A stretch of DNA of 64,000 nucleotides from Oegoconia quadripuncta (taxonomy: Eukaryota > Arthropoda > Insecta > Lepidoptera > Autostichidae). The notes under the pieces are model-generated. The model worked only from the letters and a program-made list of their open reading frames with translations, was not told the origin of the DNA and did no database searches. Both the position numbers and the translations under genes were made by a program. Below, in pieces: positions 1 through 9,639 of this stretch (positions are counted from its first letter, which is position 1; each line of letters starts with the position of its first letter). The stretch is from positions 18,862,151 through 18,926,150 of the forward strand of contig OX438755.1 in NCBI GenBank assembly GCA_949316235.1, written 5' to 3'.

Positions 1-1066
1 ACGAGTGATAAAGCCAATGAGAGCTTTAGATTTTTAACCTAAATCCTAACATGGAGTGGGATTAGTGTGCCAATTGTATATTAAAAATTTATAAGTATCA
101 CTAATTATTTAGGGGATCTAAATGCTATCTAATGTAATGTGACTGCAATGAAGCGTCTGGCCACGCCCACAGTGCGGTGTAATCGGCGTCGCAGTTCTGT
201 TCTTTATTTTATTTCTGGGGCATTTAAAATTTAAATTAAATTGTGTACAAATAACACTTTTCATTTCAAGTATGTATCTGACACAACACCGCAAGTAAGG
301 ATATCTTTTGACCAAAAAAAAACCACAAATGCCATATTTAGTTTTTTTACGGCTAACACGTTTACAGGGACGCGTTTATATGTAACGTTGTTTCGTCCGT
401 CCAAGTTCGTCCAGTCGTTTGGGCGTGAAGGGGTAAAACATACACCCCCCCAGACTACCACATACACACAAACTTTCGCATTTATAATTTTATTTAGACT
501 AGTTTTTTAATAATTTCCATGACAGTGAACTTCTTATCTATTTATCTTTGTTCTTTAAGGGTAGTTTGTATTTAAAATAATATTTATATATCTGCATACT
601 AATATATATACAGTTTTATATCACGTAACAAGTATATTTATGTAACTTATTTAATTTACTTAGCACATTCTTATTCCTATAACAGGAACGTCCTGTTTTT
701 ATGCAACAAGCGACGGTAATCCGTCTGCTCTGGGTGCGACAGTAAACCAGCGCAGAGCTCTTAAGCTGAAAGCGGAGTCGTTTCCCTTTCGCTGCTGCGA
801 GACTTATCTGACTGTACTGTTATTTTATTAATTGCTCTTTATGTGTCGAAGTGGCGAATAAACAGTTATATTTATTTTATTTTTCTGCAATAAAGGATTT
901 CATAATAATAATAACGTCGAGAGCCGGCTTATGTCCCTGAACGTATTAAGTTATGTGATTTAAGAACAATAACACTTAAGTTAGTAAGTTACAAAGCAAG
1001 TAATAATATTAATGTTTAAAATGAAATGTGCATTCCACTACATACATATTAATATAAAATACTTAC
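1..1066 (-). other. Camta intron, 5' part only
   Basis: This is intron sequence downstream of the exon at 1067-1113, cut by the window edge. Bases 388-511 resemble the 3' end of repeat H (plus orientation, ending near CGCATTTATAAT). Bases 1-387 and 512-1060 hold nothing I can name. There is an AATAAA-bearing AT-rich stretch near 858-900, but no exon-like frame with splice sites. Confidence 0.7.
388..511 (+). repeat. Repeat H 3' end, fragment
   Basis: The text GTCCAGTCGTTTGGGCGTGA, then a C/A-rich stretch and CTTTCGCATTTATAAT, matches the 3' portion of the dispersed repeat called H here (clearer copies at 48385-48612 and 57180-58140). It is probably a non-LTR retrotransposon 3' region, 5'-truncated. 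Confidence 0.55.
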
Positions 1067-1113
1067 TGATATTTCCAATTCGTTGTTGATATCTGGCTCA
1101 TCCTCGCTGAAAA
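1067..1113 (-). CDS. Camta: Camta exon immediately after the CG-1 core
   Basis: This 47-bp minus-strand exon lies between TTTTATTACAG and TCA/GTAAGT. With the T left over from the exon at 2900-3044 it reads Phe and then FSEDEPDINNELEIS. The phase fit, the perfect splice sites and the acidic sequence directly after LKPM support it as the next Camta exon. It ends in phase 0. Because it is so short, recognition rests on splicing logic more than on domain identity. Later exons (linker, TIG, ankyrin, IQ) would lie to the left of base 1. Nothing in 1-1060 looks like one. Confidence 0.88.
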
Positions 1114-1201
1114 CTGTAATAAAAGGTTATCCGTTAATAAATATGACGTATTCACTTGTTAATTAATTTCATAACGACACAGCTCAAACCAATTTGACGA
1201 G

Positions 1202-1220
1202 TAATTATCGGTATTTACAA
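1202..1220. repeat. 19-bp direct repeat, left copy
   Basis: TAATTATCGGTATTTACAA occurs here and again, identical, at 1858-1876. The pair brackets 637 bp that include a full SINE-A. It may be the target-site duplication of a retroposed segment larger than the SINE. Confidence 0.75.
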
Positions 1221-1384
1221 TGGATTATTGTAGGATGAGGGCCGAACTGTAGTGAGCGGAAAAGGCGGACGTTATTATCGCTGCCTTGAAATACAAGCTT
1301 TTTTTCCTTTTTCCGTCGTCCAGCTGATTAGACGCTAACACCACCATACCATATTTATTTAAATAAACGTGGCGAAACTATTTT

Positions 1385-1716
1385 AACCGCCTCCGTGGCT
1401 CAATGTAAACAACATTGTGTTTACGATTCGGAGGTCGCGGGTTCGATTCCCAGCGGGGTACATGTTTAAGTACTCAGTTTGGTTGGTGGTAGGGCATTTA
1501 AAAAATGGCCGCCTGGCTAGCTACCACCATATTATCTAAATCTGCCGCCAAGCAGCAATGTTAATAGCATTATTGTGTTCCGGTTGTCAGAGATAAGATA
1601 GCCAGTCCCCTAAATGTGTTGTCGTTTTCCGGTCAGTACGCTTCCACCTCGATCTCATCTTCACTTAACATCAGGTGTGATTGAGGTCAAGTACGAAACG
1701 TCGTGCATTAAAAAAG
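1385..1716 (+). mobile_element. SINE-A, near full length
   Basis: A tRNA-like head runs CCGCCTCCGTGGCTCAATGT (A box region), then GGTTCGATTCC (B box). It is followed by the family body with CTGGCTAGCTACCACC and a tail GTGATTGAGGTCAAGTAC plus GTGCATTAAAAAA. This layout is that of a Pol III-transcribed, LINE-mobilised SINE. About a dozen copies occur in both orientations across the window, so it is a major repeat of this genome. Confidence 0.9.
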
Positions 1717-1857
1717 CCATTGGTGATGGCGTCTAGTGGTCGCGTTTTCACTGGTAGTTTACCCGTATCGCGCTGTTGGCTGTACCAATTCTCATGTTAC
1801 TGTAATCGCTCAGAAAGCAGCATGCGATCCGCCAACTACAACTCGGGCCTAACGAAA

Positions 1858-1876
1858 TAATTATCGGTATTTACAA
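1858..1876. repeat. 19-bp direct repeat, right copy
   Basis: This is the identical partner of 1202-1220. Confidence 0.75.
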
Positions 1877-2244
1877 AGAGGGGAGGATTAATGCAGAATA
1901 ATGAAATTAATTTCATCGTCGATTTCATAAATATTCAAATGACCTCCCCAAGTTTCCTTGTACCCACTGTTTAACATTTATGGAAGGAAAGGTTTTTATT
2001 ATTCCGATATCGTCGGGGTTATTTAAATTTATGGAGATAAGTTTGTGGTACTAAGGGTGTCTTGTCTTATTTCAATTCATGTCCCTTAATTATTAATAGT
2101 TACCTGTCTCTTTGATTCAAAACATATTTGGAACAATTCTATTAATAAACAAATGATCAATAGCCCTTTACTTTAATCATTGTCCTTTACCAGGCTTTGT
2201 GCAAAAAAAGCACAAGCGACTTTCATAAGGTTAAAGTATTTTTA

Positions 2245-2450
2245 GTCACACACACAGCGTCATTTAGTTCCACACTAAGCAATTAAGCTTGTATTATGGA
2301 TATCGGTTGATACACAAATACATTTTTATAAATGTCCATGCATCCATAACTTGTGTACACATGTCTGTATTCATCACACAAACAGATTCGAACCCGCGAC
2401 CTTTTGGTATAGCAGTCAGTGGTTTCACCACTACACCAAACAGATCGTCA
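2245..2450 (-). mobile_element. SINE-B
   Basis: Read on the minus strand, a head with TTGGTGTAGTGGTGAAACCA and the B box GGTTCGAATC is followed by GATGAATACAGACATGTG, a body, and CTTAGTGTGGAACTAAATGA near the 3' end. It is moderately diverged, and the usual (TTTA)n tail is missing. Confidence 0.85.
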
Positions 2451-2636
2451 ACATATCTTCTTACGTAATATCTTCAACAAATTTATATAAAACCTACCAA
2501 ACCAAAAGTAATCATCCAAATCGTACAATAATTGACGAAGATATCGCGTAGCAAACATTCAAAAAAAATAGTCGAATGGAGAAAGTGCTCTTATTTCGAA
2601 GTCGGTTAATGAAACACGAAAAAGAATATGGAATAT

Positions 2637-2871
2637 GACGACCGATTGGTATAGTGGATAGTGACCCTGTCAGCGAAACCAACGGTTGCGGGTTCGAATC
2701 CCGCGAGGGGTAAATGTTTGTATTATGAATAAGAACATTTATTCCCGAGTCATGGATGTTTTTATAAATATTTACGTATGTTTATCCGTTATCTAGTATC
2801 CATAGTACAAGCTTTGCTTAGTTTGGGACTAGATGATTGGTGTAAGTGCACCAAATATTTTTTTTTTTTTT
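2637..2871 (+). mobile_element. SINE-C, full length
   Basis: The head GACGACCGATTGGTATAGTG leads to the B box GGTTCGAATCC and the body GAGTCATGGATGTTTTTATA. The 3' part is TTTGGGACTAGATGATTGGT followed by AAATATTTT and a T-run. SINE-C aligns with SINE-B along most of its length (GTTTG-TGATGAATAC, GCTTAGT-TGG-ACTAGATG), so the two are sister subfamilies. Confidence 0.88.
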
Positions 2872-2899
2872 AAGAAAAAAATATATTCTCGTTACTTAC

Positions 2900-3044
2900 A
2901 CATGGGTTTCAGCTGGCTGACCAGTTCATCCTTCGTCCACTCCTTCTTGTCGGCCCAGAGCGCCAGGCTGGGCGCCACTGTCGCCAATTTGTTGTCATCT
3001 GGGTAGGGTACGTTCAGGTAATGCACCAGCACTATATCGGGATT
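2900..3044 (-). CDS. Camta: Camta exon, C-terminal CG-1 domain
   Basis: This 145-bp minus-strand exon follows an acceptor TTCATTACAG and ends at a donor T/GTAAGT. It encodes 48 residues plus one base: NPDIVLVHYLNVPYPDDNK, then LATVAPSLALWADKKE, then WTKDELVSQLKPM. The Ile-Val-Leu-Val-His-Tyr-Leu-Asn-Val-Pro block and the Lys-Glu-Trp-Thr-Lys-Asp-Glu-Leu block are hallmarks of the CAMTA CG-1 domain. The stretch between them is usually the most variable part in animals. The start is phase 0 and joins the exon at 15359-15430. The end is phase 1, and its last T combines with TT from the exon at 1067-1113 to give Phe. A longer open frame extends upstream to 3083, but that part is intron read-through. 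Confidence 0.96.
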
Positions 3045-3112
3045 CTGTAATGAAGAAAACTTGGTGTTTACCCAAAGCATCAATACCGTAAATCCGTGTC
3101 ACCCAGTGACTT

Positions 3113-3313
3113 AGGCCCGTATTAATAAACCTTTCTCAATAGAAGTCTTGAGGCTGTATCAACCGAGATGCGTCTTAAGCAGTTGACGCTATCTCAAGTT
3201 CCGTGCTAATTTATAAACCAATCTTGAGGTCTACTCAGCTGAGATCATAGATCAAGTATTCGCCTCAGCGGCGAATGAATGATAGTCTTGAGTTTCGTTT
3301 ATTAATACGCACA
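3113..3313. mobile_element. MITE-like element with short terminal inverted repeats
   Basis: CGTATTAATAAAC at 3118-3130 is matched in inverse by GTTTATTAATACG at 3297-3309. The enclosed 200 bp is rich in CTTGAG/CTCAAG motifs. A second GTTTATTAAT at 3367-3376 makes the right end uncertain. A related end occurs at 33477-33495 (TTAATACGGGCCT) and possibly at 16147. A non-autonomous DNA transposon is the best guess. Confidence 0.5.
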
Positions 3314-3969
3314 CCTCTCAAGTGAGTACTGCTTGAGTACACACGTGCTTTTCAGGTCTCAGGTTAGTTTATTAATCAACACGTTTACTTGATGGATGGA
3401 TGGACTCGATGGATAAATTCCATCGGAATCGGAATTAATATCCAAGACCCCTCCACCCGACCGTTTGGGCTTTTGTCGCAACGTGGGATCGGGACGAGGC
3501 TTATATGATTCGAACGGGGGTAGGCGGAACTTTTCCGCTTTTACAGAAAACTGGCTTCTCAGCCGTCATGCCACGGCTTGCGATCGATTGGTAAATTTGG
3601 TATTACGTAAGAGCCACAGAAGTAAATTATGGTAATATACATCTACGTTTACATGGTATCAATATATGGGCAGCAGCATCATTACTGCGGAGCTCCCAAA
3701 AATTCTGCGATCGCCAAGTCCAGGGGTGAGCAAAGTACGGCCGTTGTACCAACTCTGGCCCGCAAAGGACTCTCATCTGGCCCGCCAACAATACAATACA
3801 AATAATCTTTGTTGCGCAAAATAGTTTGGTGAGCGAGGGCGCCGGAGGCCCACCTTCCAGTCTCTCTCCAGAATGGTAGCGGTATTTAAAGAGTTAGTAC
3901 CCCAGGAGGGTACCAGCACTGCTGGAGCATCCCTCATCGCTCAGGCTGCCCTGCTTATTCTGGGGTGGA

Positions 3970-4110
3970 CACCTTCCTCAAAGGCCGGCAACGCATCTGT
4001 GACCCTTTCGGTGTTGCGGGTGCCCATGGGCGGCGGTGATTGCTTTCCATCAGGTGACCCGCATGCTCGTTTGCCGCCCTCTCATATAAAAAAAAAAAAA
4101 AAAAAAAAAA
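3970..4110 (+). mobile_element. Jockey-like non-LTR 3' end, truncated
   Basis: The text ACCTTCCTCAAAGGCCGGCA, then CATCTGTGACCCTTT and GCTCGTTTGCCGCCCTCTCA, ending in ATATAAAA and poly-A, is the C-terminus and 3' end of a jockey-type element. The same text recurs at 43677-43880 and in miniature at 20024-20062. A 5'-truncated, dead copy. The 100 bp upstream is in one open frame with it but is not recognisable. Confidence 0.75.
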
Positions 4111-4261
4111 TTACAATAATTTCGTCTCTTGAAGACATGGAAAACTGCCGTAGAATTTAAAAGTAACATCATAGCAACTCGAACCTGTATAAGAAGACAT
4201 GACAGTGCCTTCAAATAAAGATTAAATTTGTTTTTTTTTTTAAATCTCCAACTTTATTTTA

Positions 4262-4338
4262 CATTTGGCTGTGAATCGAACCCGCGACCTCCGAATCGTA
4301 AACCCAATGTTGTTTACATTGAGCCACGTAGGTGGTTA
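4262..4338 (-). mobile_element. SINE-A head fragment
   Basis: Only the tRNA-like head is present on the minus strand: the A-box region with GTGGCTCAATG, AACATTGGGTTTACGATTCG, and the B box GGTTCGATTC. The body is absent. Confidence 0.75.
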
Positions 4339-4982
4339 AAATATTTTCTCCGCGTTTATTTAAATAAATGAACGTGGAAAAAATATAAGTTCCAAATAAA
4401 TTTCGCATGTAAAAAATAAATCAATACACAAATAAAAATCATTGATGCAGCTGCACTCACACAACCACACATAATACTTTTATAATTCGAATTTCAATTC
4501 CCGGGCGGCGCGTGCGTCGGTTTTAGTTTGAAAAAAAAAAACTACCAATGCCAATAACTTCTATTTCACTTACCTAATATGCCTTATTTTTTTCGATCCC
4601 ATAAAAAAACTCATCCCGTATGTGGAGGTATAATCCTAATTTCTTAAGAAATTAAAAATGGCTAACATTTTTAAATTCTAGCCCGTGATGCGTGATGGCC
4701 GTCAACTAGCCTTTGGTTGGCCCAAATACATACGTTACTTCGCCACAACATTACATTGTAATTTACAAAGTTCGTTGGTAATTATATATGTAAATGATCA
4801 GTTGAACGAAGCACTGTTTAATAGCAAGGTTAGACATGGTCGCTTTTCGTGGGGTTGTTAGACGCAATTAAAATAAGTGTGAGACCTGCTTTTTTACTCC
4901 CAAGCCCCAATTTTTATTAAAATTAACTTCAAGTTATAAATTATTTTTGTTCAATTAACTTCAGTCATATAGGTACACGGGA

Positions 4983-5065
4983 ATGTCGATGGTTCAGCGG
5001 TCCCCAGTTTGGGAGGCCCGGGTTCCATTCCCAGACAGGCCATTTACCAATGAGTTTTAAATTTA
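4983..5065 (+). mobile_element. SINE-D head, degenerate
   Basis: ATGTCGATGGTTCAGCGGTC, then GGGTTCCATTCCCAGACAGG and ACCAATGAGTTTT correspond to the head of the complete SINE-D at 59533-59836. The 3' part is missing, replaced by the SINE-A fold-back. Confidence 0.65.
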
Positions 5066-5191
5066 GATAAGATGGTGGTAGCTAGCCAGGCGGACATTTA
5101 ATATACCACCAACCAAACCGAGTACTAAATATGTACCCCGCTGGGGATCGAACCCGCGACCTCCGAATCGTAAACCCAATGTTGTTTACAC
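5066..5191 (-). mobile_element. SINE-A 5' half, left arm of a fold-back pair
   Basis: On the minus strand this carries the head (B box GGTTCGATCC) and the first body segment up to CTGGCTAGCTACCACC. It is joined directly to a plus-strand SINE-A body at 5192. Confidence 0.8.
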
Positions 5192-5415
5192 TCAATGTAA
5201 TTAAATGTCCGCCTGGCTAGCTACCACCATCTTATCTAAATCTGCCGCCAAAACAGCATTGTTATGTTCCAGTTGTCAGAGATAAGATAGCCAGTCCCCC
5301 AAATGTGTTGGGGTTTCCGGGTTAGTACGCTTCCACCTTCGACCTCATCCTCACTTAACATCAGGTGTGATTGAGGTCAAGTACCAACCCGTTGTGCATA
5401 AAAAAATAAAAATAA
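5192..5415 (+). mobile_element. SINE-A body and tail, right arm of a fold-back pair
   Basis: It begins CTCAATGTAATTAAATGTCC, skipping most of the head, then runs through CTGGCTAGCTACCACC to the tail GTTGTGCATAAAAAAATAAA. With 5066-5191 it forms an inverted repeat (about 29-bp arms around CTGGCTAGCTACCACC) that could fold into a large hairpin. Confidence 0.8.
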
Positions 5416-5803
5416 AAATATCTAGGCCGCTTCCTGTAACTGTCGTAAAATATGACTATTATTAAAGGAACGAGGAGCCCGTAAAGGGTAAAAACAGGCC
5501 GCTTAATAAAGCGTAACAAACAAACAAACAATGTTCAGTGACGCTTGAAATTTATTAACCCAACTCAAAAAGAACAGAATAACGAGCAAAAGTCAAGCCT
5601 CATAAAACTGGAAAAAAGTTAAAAAAAGAGAGAGTGAGAACGAGGGGCTCAGAAGGGCATAAAGCGTACCCAACATCCAGAACTGGCACTAAATCGACTC
5701 GGGCGCAGTTAACGTATAAAATAAGTAATACACAATATTTTAATTTTCAACGCGAGGGGGCGAATGTAAAACGCAACGCGGTAATAACTATCCATTTGTC
5801 TTC

Positions 5804-5960
5804 AAAATGGCGGCAATAAACATGGCTGCCATTATTTATGAAATGGCCGCCCGGTCAGGGTTGCCACTCGACACGTGCGCTTTATTGTAGTTATTGTGGT
5901 TTTTCATTAACCCGTTGTTAACGTGTGGTTACGTTGTGAACATGGCAGGATGGCGCAATT
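5804..5960. promoter_or_regulatory. Cluster of GCCAT/ATGGC motifs
   Basis: CAAAATGGCGGC (5803-5814), CATGGCTGCCATTAT (5821-5835), GAAATGGCCGCC (5840-5851) and CATGGCAGGATGGCG (5941-5955) are ATGGC cores of the kind bound by YY1/Pleiohomeotic. The motifs are directly visible; binding and function are inferred. Confidence 0.3.
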
Positions 5961-6495
5961 TTATGTAGAGGCACTTGCGTGTTTTATGTTCTGTAACTTA
6001 ACGTGGTAATTTTATGGGTTAATTTCAAATGGAAAGGCCAGGATAGAAATGCCGTAATAAAAGGATACTTTCAGAGGTATTCAGATATCTGTTAATTATG
6101 AGAAAAAGAAAATTGGAGTAACATTATATTTTGTCTATTTTGACACGCAAATCTATTGTACATAAGTTAATCATATGAGTAAGACTATCTCGCTCGCTCA
6201 TACAGGCTCGTCACAAGAACAGACAATTATTAATTTTACAATGTCCAGGGTTGGAATTTGCTAACAATAGAAATTATAATAAAAACATTGGGAAAACACT
6301 GAATAAATAAAATAAATATCTACTAGACACGTCTCCCTATATGGCAATCGTGCCGTAGTTCTCCATCACGGTATTTTGTATTTGCTCCATGCTGCCTATG
6401 TATTTCGTCGATATTTTAAAAGAAAGTAATTTTTGGGTGGTTTAGACTAATTATACAACAGTAGAACATTTAACTTTACGTTTTTCGCAAAAAAT

Positions 6496-6559
6496 ATTTT
6501 TAGGGTATCATATTAATCTCCTAAATTATTTTTAGGGTATCATATTTATCTCCTAAATT
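6496..6559. repeat. 32-bp tandem duplication
   Basis: ATTTTTAGGGTATCATATTA and the following CTCCTAA are repeated twice with one internal difference. Confidence 0.85.
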
Positions 6560-6585
6560 ACTGTTGATCAATGAAAACATTTTTT

Positions 6586-6925
6586 CAACACTTTTGGCAA
6601 ACTTTAAATCAAAATTAACTTTCTCAGGCCTTACTATTACCAAATTCTGGGTTCAACGTGATTTGGTGATTTAAACAAACGATCTGGCTCAAATTTTGCC
6701 TACGAAGTCCTCCACATTTCCCCAGATTTACTGAGTGCCAATTCACCTGTGCTTTCAACACTTTTGGCAAACTTTAAATCAAAATTAACTTTCTTAGGCC
6801 TTACTATTACCAAATTCTGGGTTGAACCTGATTTGGTGATTTAAACAAACGATCTGGCTCAAATTTTGCCTGCATTGTCCTCCCCATTTTCCCAGATTTA
6901 TTGTGTGCCATTTCACCTGTGCAAA
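6586..6925. repeat. 170-bp tandem duplication
   Basis: The segment starting CAACACTTTTGGCAAACTTT at 6586 repeats at 6756 with about ten differences, ending near CACCTGTGC. The source sequence is unknown. Confidence 0.88.
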
Positions 6926-7244
6926 ACCTTAAGATACTCAGAGATTTGTATCGGATGTGTATTTCGTTGGTTGCGCGCTTTTGCGTTGCGCGTTTTGGAG
7001 CACTTTTCCAACCCTGCGGCTGGCAACCCAGGTCAGTGTCATATCGGGTCATCAACCTACTTCATGATCTCTTGTGGTGGTTTTCAATAAAACTATAGTT
7101 AGTTATTTACAACGAATAATGTTGTAATTAATAGTGTCTAGTAAACCTCACCTAATTAAACAGAAATGCTCTGATCTTTGGAAGGAGTATTTTAATAAAA
7201 GAGCTCAAGAAAAATGAATTGCCCCGGAACCGAAACTGGAGCCT

Positions 7245-7657
7245 ATGAGTTGCCCCTGGATTGACAACTGCTCACTGGATCGCCTGGATATTGTTATAGC
7301 GTTTAGACTCCGCTCCGGACACATTCCATTAAGTAAGTTCGCTCACATGATAGGAAAAGTTCCATCTCCGAACTGTACCGAGTGTGATGTGGTGGAAGAC
7401 ACCTATCATGTGCTGATGGAATGTGTGCGTAACGAGGATTATAAAAGAGAAGTTGTTATAAACAATAATATATGGGTACTAGGTAGTTGCAATAGGGCTA
7501 TAGCACATCCTGCTTCTCTAGCAGCCAAAAATATGTATAATTTATATAAAATTGCTGTGCGACGGAGGAATTAGATGTCTAGTACATAAGTAAGCTGTAC
7601 CAATGGAGCGGCATAGTCGCTTTCGACTAAGCTCATTAAAATAAGATTAAAAAAAAG
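7245..7657 (+). mobile_element. Non-LTR retrotransposon C-terminal fragment
   Basis: A 109-codon frame (7245-7574) reads FRLRSGHIPLSKFAHMI, then PNCTECDVVEDTYHVLMEC. The Arg-Leu-Arg-Ser-Gly-His block followed by a Cys-X2-Cys-X(n)-His-X4-Cys knuckle is the typical C-terminal end of jockey/R1-type ORF2 proteins. After the stop comes a short 3' UTR ending in an A-run near 7657. The reverse transcriptase is missing, so this is a 5'-truncated copy. Confidence 0.75.
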
Positions 7658-8191
7658 GTCACCTAACAAACAATACTACCTAAGATTAATACGTTGGAAG
7701 ACAAGCTGTACCTTGGGTCGTCGCTGTTATCGCTGTCCTCACTGACGTGAACAGTATATTGATTGCTGGCTTGAATGAAATCTACTGTTAATCAAGTTAC
7801 TATAATAAATAAAGTCATTATTTCAATAACGATGACTATATTATTTAAGCTCGTGATGATCACAATAATAACCATTAATAGTAATGAAACACCAAAATTC
7901 AATTTTAAACAACAACACAGTACTCGGATATTATTTCAAAAGAAAACAATGATAAATCATTAACAGCCCATTTCCAATGGAATTGTTAATAAAATTTTGC
8001 GGATAAATTTATTCGCATTTTGTGATTTGTGACACATTCGCAGCCCTACTAACTGCTCTTTTTATGCCGACTCGAAAGTTACCCGGCGGCTTATAAGCTT
8101 AGAATATGCTTCGGTGACAAATCTTCAATATTTGTTCAGTTAGTTTTTGCTACCGGTTTAAAATTCATTTTCCAAATAAAGGGAAGTGACC

Positions 8192-8232
8192 GGGAGCGTC
8201 GGTGGCTCAGCGGTGAGCGTCGATGGGCACAC
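8192..8232 (+). mobile_element. SINE-D head fragment
   Basis: GTCGGTGGCTCAGCGGT followed by a repeated GAGCGTCGATGGGCAC is the first 20-40 bp of SINE-D only. Confidence 0.5.
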
Positions 8233-8235
8233 GGT

Positions 8236-8600
8236 TAACAATTTTCCCTTGAGAAGAACAAACAAGAAACTCTCTCTCTTTTAAAAACAAGTCTTTATAT
8301 TACAAGAAGGTTTTTATATTTCATTATTAATTGTGTAATAGCCTGATATGCGAACGAGCTGGTTAGGTCCAAGGATGACTATCATCTAAATAGTCTGATA
8401 TTTTATAATAAGCTTTTTAAAATGTATTGAAAGGAAGATTTTGTATATCAACAGGAACCTTATTGAAAAAGCGGCATGACCCGTGGAATGAATTAATGAC
8501 TTTGCGGAGAGGACTCATTTGCCCCGCAAGTTTATCTCTAGGTCTCATTGAAGTCATTTATTCGAATCTCTTGTAACAATAATTAAAGGGAGACAATGTA
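8236..8600 (-). mobile_element. CR1/Rex1-like 3' end, decayed
   Basis: Minus-strand text encodes pieces of FNKVPVDIQNLPFN and YQTI with frameshifts, followed by a 3' UTR sharing CTTCTCAAGGGAAAATTG with 53308-53800, 19880-20085 and 24030-24290. The tail is lost. Confidence 0.65.
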
Positions 8601-8888
8601 GGTACTTTGGTTTTATTTAAACATGGAAATCTAGAAACCGGGCATTAGATCTAGATGTCAACATCTCTTGTAGGTCTAAATGACAACTGAATGAGAAGTT
8701 GGCCTCTTTTTTCCAGTAACGTTTTTTTTTTTTAATAGTCTATTAGCCTATTTTCACAGCTTTCACAGCAATAGCTTCACTAGCTAAATATCTTCAAAGC
8801 GGGTTAACCGATTGGCATCGAACATGGCTAAGAATCTATCCCCGAGTTTGACCTCAAATATAAAGACGACCGAAAGGTGGTACCTGTG

Positions 8889-9012
8889 GAACCACGTGGA
8901 GTAAATGTTTGTATGATGAATACGAAATAAATATTTATGTATGACCCACAGTACAAGCTTTGCTTAGTTTGGGACTAGAATATTGGTGTAAGTGTCCAAA
9001 ATATTTATTTAT
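8889..9012 (+). mobile_element. SINE-C 3' half
   Basis: GTAAATGTTTGTATGATGAA runs to TTTGGGACTAGAATATTGGT, AAGTGTCC and AAATATTTATTTATT. The head is missing and there is an internal deletion. Confidence 0.75.
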
Positions 9013-9329
9013 TAAATACATTTAGAAAACCTTCGAAGGACTATGATATCATCGAAATTCACCAAAATAGTGTGTGAAAAGCTAAATACTTATTTATTTA
9101 ACACTTTATTGGACACAAGCATACACATTAAACAAAACAAAAAGACCAGGACTTAAAAATATACAAAATGCGAGCCTCTATATACTCTATAACCTCACTA
9201 AGGAGACAATTGAAGAGTGCATGGGTAAAAGTAGACAGTATACTTACAAAAACAAAGTTATAAACAAACATACAACTGATAAATAAAAGAAAATAACAAA
9301 CATGTCGACAATATAACAGGTACTTATAT

Positions 9330-9491
9330 TGGTGTCGATTCGGATGTACACCAATTAAATTAAACTAAACTAAAACCAGTTTTGGAGTGGTGCCGTCGCA
9401 TCGTACTGTTCCAGGGAGAAAGAGACAGTACTACTTTAAAACTGGTTTTAGTTTAATTTAGTTTAGTTGGTGTACATCCGAATCGACACCA
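9330..9491. mobile_element. 162-bp hairpin MITE
   Basis: TGGTGTCGATTCGGATGTAC at the left end is matched exactly in inverse at the right end, and the match continues with few mismatches for about 54 bp on each side (through AAACTAAAACCAGTTTT). Only about 50 bp, starting GGAGTGGTGCCG, lies between the arms. This is a fold-back DNA transposon. I could not assign the target duplication with certainty. Confidence 0.85.
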
Positions 9492-9639
9492 GTAGGTTGT
9501 TATAATAGAATTAAATATAATAATATATACGGATAGCGATAAATTAGCGACGGAGTTTATCATTTCGAATATCACACGACTACTATAGTACGCGGTTTAC
9601 TACAAGAAGTGAACCTGGTGGCGATGGGATCACCGGAAA

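Larger units (their letters stand above)
1114..2899 (-). other. Camta intron of about 1.8 kb
   Basis: This intron separates the exons at 2900-3044 and 1067-1113. It contains a SINE-A, a SINE-B and a SINE-C, and a 19-bp direct repeat that brackets 1221-1857. Bases 1877-2244 hold nothing I can identify. Confidence 0.85.

Noticed and set aside
665..900. Possible LTR or terminal gene end with AATAAA
   Set aside because: No matching partner repeat, primer binding site or polypurine tract is visible in the window.
7245..7574. Host zinc-finger protein
   Set aside because: The Cys/His knuckle and RLRSGH motif are those of non-LTR ORF2 C-termini, and an A-rich 3' end follows.
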